Assembly (NCBI RefSeq): GCF_016801865.2
Contig: NC_068937.1
Location: 120,563,225 to 120,627,224 of the forward strand
Direction of reading: 5' to 3'
From: Culex pipiens pallens
Taxonomy: Eukaryota; Arthropoda; Insecta; Diptera; Culicidae
Length of the DNA: 64,000 nt
Part shown: piece by piece, positions 10,227 through 22,200 of the stretch
How the letters are laid out: each line of letters begins with the position of its first letter
Position numbering within the stretch: position 1 is the stretch's first letter
Position numbers and translations under genes: made by a program
The notes under the pieces: model-generated
What the model was told of the DNA's origin: nothing
Seen by the model: the letters and a program-made list of their open reading frames with translations, nothing else
The model's database searches: none

Positions 10227-13200
10227 GTAAGTGTTTCTGGTGTTATCAAACTGACTTAATACAAGGAGCAGTGCGAGTTTTCGAGGAAGCCAATGTAGAA
10301 AGTGACGTAAGGTGCTTTTGCTCCAAATCAAACAGCCGAGGACATAACTACAAAAGTTTGAACTTTGGGGGGAGGGTTCTGCTCAAACGCTGATAAGCGG
10401 GCGTCGTGAATCGAAAATAAAATGGAGGGAACATTGTCAGCCAATTTTCAGCTGTCACGTGTACAATACAAGGGTGGGTTTCGATGGGTTACCAGGACCA
10501 ACTTTTTTTTTATGTTTTGTTGATCACATTTTATGAAGTTTTTAACACAAGATTTGTTTTGAAAATGTTCAGAACAAATTTTCATAGCACTAAAATGTGC
10601 AACACGTCGCCGCCGATGACGATGGTTGTTGTTATCCCTTCGGTGTTGTTTTATTTGTTCATTGTTTGCACAATGATAAGAACGAAAAAAAACACACGAT
10701 TTCACGAAATTGTCGCCGTGGGACTCGCAGCGACAACTTCGACACCCTGTCTGTTCTGAAACTTGTCTCATATAAAAACGGGCAGAGCCAGCCAACGATC
10801 ACCACATGGCCTTCTTGGATGATAAAGGTTCGTTCTGAAAATGGGCGCGCGCGTCAGTGGTTGCGTGGCGTGGCATCCGCACATACACTTGAGGTCCGCG
10901 TTTGGACAAATATTGGCGCACGAACTTTGAGATAAGGAAAAAAAAGTGAGGGAAAACATGATCGATAAAGTTCTTCCTTCCGATGATGGTTTGCCGATGG
11001 ATTGTGGTGTAGGCAATATCTTGATTTTTTTTTTTGAAAAGGTCCAATAAACCAAATTTTCAGTTTTTGCTTTTTGGGTGTTTTTTAATAACCCTGACTC
11101 AAGGCGGTTTCAAAAACACTCAAAGAGCAAAAACTGGAAATTTGGTTTATTGGACCTCTTCAAAAAAAAAAAAAAAAAAAAAAACTCCAGATATGTTTCT
11201 GATAATTCTTAGAATTGTGACATGGCATGGTAACTTGAGTTATTGCTGGTTTGCCATTATTTTCGATTGTTTAATTCCCTACTCAACATTATTGGTAGTA
11301 ATTGAAACTGTAAAGATTTATTTTCGAAAAATCAGAAAATTTTAAGGAGTTTCCATTAAAAATTTGACAATTTATTTCTGATTTATTGACTTTAAAAACT
11401 TAATGAGAATTGGTTGACAGCACACACTTTGATTTTTTTTACCAAATTCGGTAAAGTTTACCGATTTTTCAACTGCTGACAGTTCGGTAAACTGAAAATT
11501 ACTTAAACTTATCGCATATCGGTAATAAAGTTTATGGGTAATTCTCCGCCAACTCACACAGCAGTTGCCCCGACCCCTCTTTTGTCCCTGATCACGAATC
11601 CGAGGTTCGTTTTTTGATATCTCGTGACGGAGGGGCGGTACGACCCCTTCCATTTTTGAACATTCGAAAAAAGAGGTGTTTTTCAATAATTTGCAGCCTG
11701 AAACGGTGATGAGATAGAAATTTGGTGTCAAAGGAACTTTTATGTAAAATTAGACGCCCGATTTGATGGCGTACTCAGAATTCCGAAAAAACGTATTTTT
11801 CATCGAAAAAAACACTAAAAAAGTTTTAAAAATTCTCCCATTTTCCGTTACTCGACTGTAAAAACATTTGGAACATGTCATTTTATGGGAAATTTAATGT
11901 TCTTTTCGAATCTACATTGACCCAGAAGGGTCAATGTAGATTCGATTTAGAACAAAATTTTTCATTTTAAAATTTCGTGTTTTTTTCTAACTTTGCCGTG
12001 TTAATTTTTAGAGTGTAACAATGTTCTACAAAGTTGTAGAGCAGACAATTACAAAATATGTAGACATAAGGGATTTGCTTGTAAACATAACGAGTTATTG
12101 CGATTTTACGAAAAAAAAGTTTTGAAAATGTTGGTCGTCGTTGATCATGGCCGTGCACAGACACGGACCCGCGACAGACACGGACGACGAAACAAAGAGA
12201 AACGCAAAAAGTAACTTTTTCAAAACTTTTTTTCGTAAAATCGCGATAACTCGTGATGTTTATGAGCAAACCCCTTATGTCTATACATCAAAATTTTTGT
12301 AATTGTCTGCTCTACAACTTTGTAGAACATTGTTACACTCTAAAAAATAACCCTGCAAAGTTGGAAATAAACACGACATTTTAAAATGAAAAATTTTGTT
12401 TTAAATGAAAAAATGGCCCTTCTGGGTCAATGTAGATTCGAAAAGCACATTAAATTTCCCATAAAATAACATGTTCCAAAATTTTTTACAGTCAAGTAAC
12501 GGAAAATGGGTGAATTTTTAAAGCTTTTTTAGTGTTTTTTTTTTTTGATGAAAAATACGTTTTTTTCGGAATTCTGAGTACCGTAAAACGGGGTGACTTT
12601 GATAGCCGGGGTGACTTTGATAGGTTTTTCCGCAAAATGAAGAGTACAATTAAAATACGTATGGAATGGATTAGAAACATACTGACCGTGGTAGAGAAGT
12701 GTTCAAAGTACCTCAAGAAGAACTTTTCATAAAATTTTGACAAGTTTAAAAAGTTAGTTAACTATAGTTAAAAAATGTTGATGAAAGTCATTATTTTAAC
12801 TTCTTAAATTGTCATGATTTTCTCAATGAACATGATTTTTAATCGGAAAACGGAATGCATTTTCGGATTCTTTGGACAATTTTCCACTAAGAGAAGGTTA
12901 AAAAAGTTTGTAAATAATAAATAATATGTGTTTTTGAAACACAATTAAAAAAAATCTCACAATTTATATGCAATTTCAGTTGAACAAATTTCATATGAAA
13001 TGTGAAAACTTGTGATTCGTGCTTCGAATTCAGTATAAAATGCAATATAAATCGATAATTTTATAAACAAAACTAGTTTTAACAAATTTCAGACAAAATT
13101 CCGACTTTTTAACAATTTTACCTTAAATTTATATGTATTTTGCTTAAAAGCTTATACACTTAGTTAACTAGATCTAAACATTTTTTTTCTTAAAAACTAT

Positions 13201-16200
13201 ATCAGCTACATTAGTGATGGTACATTTAACGTACAAATAAAGTTTGAACATCTTAAATATGACTTTAACAAGAGCCTCACCCTTGGTAGCAGCCTGTGCT
13301 AACTAACATTCCCGTCCCATCCCCTCGAGATCTACAAACTGACATGGCGGGCGCCGTTGGTGGCCAACGACTGTTTCCTATTCGCACCGGCTCTAGTTTT
13401 GATGATCGTGATGTTTTATCTTTTCAGCGCATTCATGCATGCTGTTGATAAGGGAAACATCATTTGATCGTTGAAGCGTGTGACCGGTTGTGCTGATGAG
13501 ATATTACGGTCCTGTTCAGCAACGGAGAAGGACAACCATGGGTGGTCTCTCATGCTCATGCTCATGCTCATGCTCTTAAATATGATTTTAACAAGAAAAA
13601 CTATGACTATCAAAGTCACCCCGGAATTAAAACTAAGAATTTTTAACGTAACTATTTTTCTAAACATTATTTAAAAAACTTTTTTTCCGAAATAGTGCAT
13701 GGACTTCGTGTGGTCTACCCCAGTACATGTTTTTAAAATAATAATCTTGAGAAAAACCTTACCTGTTGGAAAATATTCTAAAAACAAATTGAAAAAATCC
13801 TATCAAAGTCACCCCGGTTTACGGTACGCCATCAAATCGGGCGTCTAATTTTAAATAAAAGTCCCTTTGACACCAAATTTCTATCTCATCACCGTTTCAG
13901 GCTGCAAATTATTGAAAAACACCTCTTTTTTCGAATGTTCAAAAATGGAAGGGGTCGTACCGCCCCTCCGTCACGAGATATCAAAAAACGGACCTCGGAT
14001 CGTGATCAGGGACAAAAGTTACCCTTTAGGACAAAGTTTCACGCAAATCGAAGAGGGGTCGGGGCAACTTTTCCCGATTTCGTGTGAGTTGGTAGAGAAT
14101 TACCCTTATTATTGTTAGTTTTGATAGATGGTTATAAGTGCTTATATTTTTGATATGGATGGTAGAGTTTGTGCTAGATTAGATTGATTCGATTAGATAT
14201 AACTTTTAAAAGGAACTAACTTTCTTGACTTATTTTATTTTAGTTTTTTTTTGCTAACAAGTTGCATTATTCTAAACAATTAAAAACAAAATGAAATACA
14301 TTGTACATGTCAAATACATTAACAAACTATATTCAAAAAGGCTTCAGCAACTTTTTTTCCGTTTGTTATAAGTTCTGATAAACATATCGATTTTAGCTAT
14401 CAGTTTTCCGTCAAGTGCCTTTATCCCATGGTAAATTTTCCCCTTTTCCCTGATTAGCAGAAGGGAACATTTAAAGCCTGGTAAATATCCTGCTATCTTA
14501 TCGCGGTGAAACGGCTTTCGGGATCGATTGGCGGTTGGCGTTGTCAAACGGGATCGAGGGAAAAACGTAGTTTTCCCTACCTAGTATAGGGGATCTTCTT
14601 TTGGGCAGAGAAAAGGTATAAATAGGCAAAACCACCTGCATTAATTACGCATTCGTGAGTTGTGTGTGAATATTGTCGTTTGTGGTACAAAAAGTGCTGG
14701 TTTGATGCAAGCGTTTTGCATAATTGTGTTTTTCTTATACATTGTGAGCTAGTGAAACTGTTTCAACGTCAAACCATCTGAAGTTTCAAAAAGTGAGCAA
14801 TTTTTTTTATATTATAATTTGTTATTAAGTGACAAATGCTTTAAGTATTGCTTTTACAATAATTTCATAAATTTTCCCACCAACTTTTTCTCAGTGTCTC
14901 TATCGGTGGCAGAATTAAGAACCGCGTCGAAAGCATGTAAATTATAATTTCATTTTAAAAGGTGGCAGATAATGACGTCCGCCACCGGTTGTTGGTTGCC
15001 GCGCTGTTGTCTGTGGCTGTTTGCACCCGCACCACAACACAACGCATAGTGTTCGACGACGGGGGTTTTCCAGCGGCTGACTTGGTCCGTGGGATTTTAG
15101 GGGAAATTTGGGCTGAGAAAAGGTGTGCCTTGGGCAAAACCGTTTTTTATTATTACATTTTTTTTAAAACAAATCTTCTGTTTTGATCGCAATATTAGCC
15201 TAAGTTTTTCCTGTGAAAAAATTATTTCAAAAATCTTTCCTCCCCTATTTTTTCCAAATGTGTCGACCATAACTAATTGCTTCACATGGTTTCTTGTACG
15301 CGCGTCGGTTAAGCAGTTTTAGCCTTAGAAGCTGAGTATAGAAAAAAGACTGGCGTTTATTTTATGCTATTTTTTTCCATTGCCAGACGATGGCACACGC
15401 ATATCATTATGCCCCGTGAGTTTCGTCTTGTCTATTTAAACCGTGATGGTGGCGAAAATGGAAAACATATGGAAACGCAAAGCTGGTGACACAAAACGGT
15501 TTGCGATTGCTCTCTGGGGTCGAAGCCGCCGACGGCGACGTGTGGACTCGATAAAAAAAACAACGTCAATAAATAGTGAATGCACATCGAAGAAGTTAAT
15601 TTTATTACCGGTTCGTGATTTGAATAAATTTAATTCGATGTCATATGTTGCGTACTCGTACAAAAATGTACTGAGGTGATACGCTTTTTAATTTTTTTTT
15701 TCTGATTATGTTGCACTTCTTTCACTCTTTTGTGTTAGAAATGAATGTGTATTGAAAACCATAATTATTTTGACTGGCAGCAGTTTTTTGTATTTTTAAT
15801 TTCGGAAAAATAACAAGACTCAAAAAAATATCTGTAGTTCTCACCAATTCATATATGTGCTGGCGTGCCATGATTCTCTCCATGAGTACATAATATTTAC
15901 AAAATAATGACTTTCAGTGCAACGAAATTCAAACTAAGATATGGTTTATGAATGGTCTGATAACTTTTTTGTGAAAATAAATTCAGTTAAATTCAGGTGT
16001 TCCACAATTGTGCAAGGCACAATAACATCCCACAATTATGGAACATGCAATTTGAAAGCAGTGTTTTGCTGCTCAGAATAAAATAGTCTTTAGATCAGTG
16101 TTTCCTAAACTAAAAAACTTTCCACGTGGTTTATGGATGGTCCCTTTAAAAACATGAATACGCTTTCAGATCAAATGAAAACTTTGTTTGCTGATTTAAA

Positions 16201-19200
16201 TGTCTCGGGACAAACGATCTCACAGCTGAAGCTTTTTCTATGATTGTTCAGGGTGTTTTACTTAAAATAACCAAACCTGGTAAATATCCATCAATGGTTT
16301 GACACCAACAGTTCTCAAACGAACGGGGTCACTTGTTAGTTTGACACTTCTTTTACACGTGACAGTTCGTCTCTTTTCCACCTTTAAGTGATTGGTGCCT
16401 TCCTCTCATTTATAGAGTGATTCCAACCCCCCTAAATTTGCCACATAATTTATGGATCTCCCCTAACGTGATCGCAGCACCTAAGAGGTCCCAATAAAAA
16501 TAAGTGATGAGTAAAAAAAAAACAGACTACTTACAGACTTTTTGTCAAGATTATACAGACACCGCCTTTGAGGAAATTGGCATCCCTCTACACGGCTTTT
16601 TCGTGACGATCAGACCACGGCTGCGACACGACTGTCATTCACATTACAAGACGAGTGAAGTCAAAATCGAACCAAGATCGAACCAAGTTTATGGCGCGTA
16701 GCGTTTGAAAAGGTCGTATGCGCATCGGTCATAATTTACAAAAAATAAACTTTTTAGTTTATTTTTTTCTTTAAAAAGATTTACATTTAATCCTGGTGTT
16801 TTTTCCGTGCATACGAAACGGGTCGGTTTGTTCGTTTAGTGTTCTTAATTTCGATTCGATTTTTTCAATGTTTTCGTGACATTTCAGTATTATTTTAGTG
16901 TTAAGCATTGAGTTTGTGCTTCATGCTTTATGAATCAAGTAAAGTTTTTGCCCAGTATTACGATTTATCCTCAGAATAAGATGTTTTTTGGCGAATGTTT
17001 TCATTTTGATTTTCATTCTTTTGACATTCGATGCGGCGGCGTTTCAGTTTCCGTCGTTCCGAATACAATTTTTTCAATAGGCATGAGTTGCACAGAAGTT
17101 TTTGTCGTAACTTGGATGCAAGTTAAAGCGACGCGATCTTGTTTCTGTACAAGGGGTTATTGTTTTTTCATTTTTTGTGATATTTTGTTGAATGTTTTGC
17201 AATCAATAGAAAAGCGTGAGAAATAACGAAGCTTAGTGGGTCACTGTTAAGCTAATTTTTCGGTGGTGCAACATAGTGCTCAGTATCATTGAAGGATCAT
17301 CATCAAGGAACTCGGTGAGGACTTTCCAATTACATATTTTTATTTTATATTATATTATTTATACATTTTATTTATTGTAATATCATATATCATCACACTT
17401 GACACATTCTACACAACTAATGCTATCATAAATTGGAGCGTTTGGTACGGTATGTCCACGCATCCTTCCTCCCCTGTAGATTCTGTGAAATGTGATCCGT
17501 TCTCAGAATCCTCTCTGCGGTAAACACAACGTAGTAGGGCTGGCCGCATTAATTTTTGCAATACATTTTCGGGTGTTCTCGGATGTACTGCAATTATTAA
17601 TATTGACAAGAAAAGTGCTTGGGCGTAATCTAATCACAAGACTTTCCAGCATGCTTTCATCGGACTGGCTGCGTTTGTTTTAGATTAGATTAGATTAAAA
17701 TGATTTACATTACTGGAGTTTTTTTTTTTTTGAAAAGGTCCAATAAACCAAATTTCCAGTTTTTGCTTTTTGGGTGTTTTTGAAACCGCCTTGAGTCAGG
17801 GGTATTAAAAACACCCAAAAAGCAAAAACTGAAAATTTGGTTTATTGGACCTTTTCAAAAAAAAAAAAAAACTCCAGATTTAATCCTGGACTGGAATTTG
17901 GGGATTTAATTCCATTAAGCACCTTATGTTGGCATATCACCTTTTTGGTGTTCAATTAAAACTAGTTTTAAACTTTTTCGATGGAAATTCAGAGAGAATT
18001 TTAATAGCGCAATTTATTTTAAACCAATGGTCAGGAAGATTCAAACGTAATTTATGTTGTTTCAAGGAATTAAATCTATTTCATTTTTAGTTTAGTGTAT
18101 TGTGATATATTGCTTGGATGATAAAGTAAAACTTTGAAATATTTTGATATTAGAATTGTTAAATGTGGAGAAATTTAAGTAATACTTGTAATTATCTCAA
18201 ATATACACCCAAACGGCGATCGCATGATTGTGATGCATGGCGGCATGAAAGTATATCAGAATCTGCATGAAAACTGTCCTCATGCATTTTTTGCGATATA
18301 GGGGTATGACATTTTTGCCCGTTACCGACAATTATCGACATTACCGACGGCTTTTTGGTTGTATTTCACAAAAAAAAACCCTTATCTGAACGAGGATTGA
18401 ACCACCAATTTCTTGGTTATTAATCCGACACGCTACCACCGCGCCATGGACGCTTGATGTAAAGTGAGTGAAAGAGCACCAACATATGCTTCTCTTTGGA
18501 GTGTTGCTCGGGGACGGGCCAGCGTTATATGTGTTGGTGAGAACTGCAGATCACTGAAATGTTTACACGCGGGCAAAAATGATCTAGGGGCTTGCTGCAA
18601 AAAATGTTATAAAATATGACATTTTCTGCAGCAAATCCACTGTTGCAGATTTTGAGATATATTTTTCCTTTGGGTGTATATATGCAAAAGATCGTGAAAA
18701 CTTACAAAAAAAATAATATTAAAAAATAATTATGTATGTATTTTATACGACCTTTTCAAAAACCACACGTAAACAATATTGACAGCGCCTCTGGCGGTGA
18801 CTTGAGAAAACTGCATGCGTGTCAGATCCTTGAATCAGACCCGACCATTTGAGGTTATGTAAATTCAGACCATGTTTTAAACTGCTTGTTATTTCAGATA
18901 GGTAAGTCATATCTTGAAAATTCTTAATCCACAAGAAAGGTCATTTCAGAACTTTTCTAAAAATATATCATATGGCAGGTTTTCATGCAAAAACCACCCT
19001 TTTTACAAATTGTGAAATTTGTATGCAGCAGTTTTTTAAGCATAACTTTTGATGTGCTTTACTATATCTCACTATATGAGGCCAGTACGGTTAAAATCGG
19101 CTCAGTCAGTGACGAGATATTCCAGTGACATTGATTCGGTACACATGTCTACATACAGCCAAACACACAGACATTTGCTCAGCTGGTGATTCTGAGTCGA

Positions 19201-22200
19201 TATGTATAAATGACGGTAGGTCTAGGAGGTCTAATTAAAAAGTTCATTTTTCGAGTGATTCTATAGCCTTTCCTCAGTAAGGTGAGGAAGGCAAAAAGTG
19301 TCAAACCAAAAAAAGTGATCAACCACCGGGGTTAAGTGTTATAAGTTTCTGAGGTATGTTTTTTAAATATCGGGTTTCGAACCCAGAGTACCATGCTTCT
19401 CCATCAAAATGAGCTCCCAGTACATTTTAACTGGAGACGCATGTTACTTTATGTTCAAGTAATGTGCTGAATTCAAATGACCTTACTTATGAAACGTAGC
19501 GTACTAAAATTGGTTTAGCCGTTTAGGAGATTTGATTTTTTTGAAAACTCTAGCAGCCCAGCAGTCTGCGGTTTGCATATTCTACTTTTGATTAGATTTT
19601 TTAACTATATTTGTAGAACCTGTCTGAATTTTCGTCCACCGGTCATGCCGTTTCACCCGCCTCTTTGAGGTAAAGCTTCGTCGACGATTATCCCAGAAGG
19701 TGGCATAGCGGCCCATAGTCATGATCACCCACCTGTTATTCGGCATTTTTTGCTGTACCACATTAGACTGTTATAATTCAATCATGTAGAATAGAGAGAC
19801 AGAGAGTCGGGGTGTTGCATAGAAGCCGCCAGAATTTAGGCTCCACCGAAGCGGAAAATAAGCTCACCGCCTACTTTGATGCTACTGATGCGGCTTTCCG
19901 TTTGTCCCCCCACTTCTGTATCTGACTTGCCGGGTTGTGGTCAGCATGTGACGATGATTTATCGGCCTACTGTGTGTGAGTGTGTGGGTAATGAGTACCT
20001 AGATCAGGGCTTTCTATATGAGTTTGAGGTATTGTTTAGCAAAATTCTAGAATTATGACGGAATCACGAGACCTGCTCCGAAATTGGGACTTTCCTGTTT
20101 TGTTTTGCTTCTAAATTACTTGGTAGACCGCGCAGCAGTTGAGCACGCGGTGTCAAGTTCTGTCCAGAATTGATGAATCAGCTATGGAGGCTCACTACAG
20201 CAGTTCTCGAGGGGGTTCGCTGTGTTGAAGTCCGCAAACCGCAGTACCTCAACACTGCGCGACGATGTACACTCAATTAGCATACTTATATTAATTAGGC
20301 ATTGGTTCCAGGGGCTAATGTGGCCAACAAGCGCGTGAATTCTTCCAACTCGGCGCGTCTTCACGGAGAACTTGAAGTAGTACACACACAACTTGGCTTG
20401 AGAAAATGCCGGTGTGTGCGCGCTATCAATGCGCATTCATAGCCATATTCATCCAAGAGACATAGCTTAGGCACTGAACTGTTGACTGTGGCCAGGGAAG
20501 ACAAAGCGTCTCTTGCGCGGCTATCGTGCACACTTGTCGCCGTAAGCTTTTAGAAGGTAGTAGGCGGTGCTGCTGCCCTGGCCAAGAAGGTTGAAGGTTG
20601 CACAATAATCGCGCACGTACGTGGTTATGGAGGGTTTGGGGAAGGTAATGTTCTGACAGGGTTGTGGACAGTCAAAGCAGCCGTTGCGAGTATTTTCCGA
20701 GTCGATTGTCAACCGCAAATGTCAGTGCGGCGAGATTGGTCAGTGTGCGAACTTGCGAAGGCAAATGAGCAATTAAAGGCGGACGTGTCAAGTTGGCGCA
20801 ACTTGCGATACGGTGCTGCGGGGCTTCTAATGAGTAAAACATGCAAAACATGAACAGGACTGCGTCCGGTGTCTGAAGATTTAGCGACTGTTAAGACTCG
20901 ACTCTAACAACAAATTCCGTAAAGCATTCGATGAAGACTCTGTTTTGAGCAATCCTTCCAATCGATAAACAAATAACAACAGCGACAGTTGCAATCTTAT
21001 CCGACATGCTGTGACAAATCGCATGGCCACCTGTGCGAACATCCCATCATGTTCCACAAACACTTGAAGCCCCCTTCTGCACTGGCCTACTACGCGGTTC
21101 GGCATAAGTTGTTCCCTGCGGGTGGAAACTCCTTATAAGCCGTCACTCCGCAAAACACCGCAGGATCTGCCGAGACCCGCGCCGAGCATAAACACCGCTA
21201 ATTGAATGTTGTGTTGAGTGATTTTGATTTAATTTACGCCTCGGTTGCTCTTCAAGATGTCCTCAGGGGCCCCGCAACCGTCAGGTTAGTCAGCCGGTGG
21301 TGGCGCGAATTAAGCCATTCACTTTGCGTGTTTGTGTTGATGGTGTTGATAAATTAATGGCCGCGGCCTGGCTGCCAGCCTGCTTGGCATGACGGACGAG
21401 GCCCCTGAACATTAGGTTAACAGCAGCTGCCGCGCGGGATATCGATGGGATGTTCCTGAAGCGTCAGGTGAGCAAGGTCTTCGCGTGAACGAGGTTTGAA
21501 CCACAGATCAACGGATGTGGAACCCTGAAAAATACTTGAGCTTGTTGAGAGGCAATACAGTGCTCGACAATGAAGTCTACTTGTCTCTGTCAGCAACCAC
21601 CATGCTGCTACAGTCAATTACTTGTTATTGATGGAGGAGCATTTGTCAGATCAGGTCGAATCTCCTCCTGTTTTGTGCCGTCTTGGACATCCTTCTGACT
21701 GCAGCTCTCTAAACACGTAATTATGTGATTTATGGCTTGATTTAAAGCCAGGCCTGCACGTTGCAGTGCATCGCGATCTTTGCGCTAAAAGCAATTACGG
21801 CTCAGTGTGTTGTTTTTGGAAGCACCAGATAGACGCCCTTGTTCGGCTGTCATCGCTCGCGCGCTCGCTAAATGGCCTACTAGATGGCGACACTGCCGTG
21901 CATTGCGTTTTTTTAGGTTAAGGTGCAACCGACGACAACCGCACATCGGCTCTCTTCAAACAATTTCCAATATTTTACAACCAAATTCCACACTTAATTT
22001 AAACCACCTTTGCTGCCTCTAATTGTACAACGCTGCGGTCTGCTGAATGCCCCTCTTTCACCTCTACCCACCATGTGTGTAGACCCTAAAACCGTGGGGT
22101 AACGGCCAAGCTCCGCGCCCTTATTCCGGTCCCCGCCGCGAACCATAACCTCACCGTTTCTCAACAACAAATATGATTTTAGTGTGTTTCCTTCTCGACC

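Larger units (their letters stand above)
11538..14105. mobile_element. Foldback element with long arms, interrupted by a TA element
   Basis: The outer ends GGGTAATTCTC and GAGAATTACCC are inverted. Left arm about 11538-12125; right arm about 12220-12580 continuing at 13825-14105. The arms share, in inverse order, the TTTGACACCAAATTTCTATC region, GGCGGTACGACCCCTTCC, ATTCGAAAAGAAC-type and TTGTAGAACATTGTTACAC phrases. The centre, about 12126-12219, holds GGACCCGCGACAGACACGGA. Without the insertion the element is about 1.3 kb. There is no protein frame. Confidence 0.75.

Noticed and set aside
13550..13576. Possible CRISPR-like or satellite array at the CATGCT repeats
   Set aside because: A short hexamer run, explained as the tail of a retroposed copy; no spacers.
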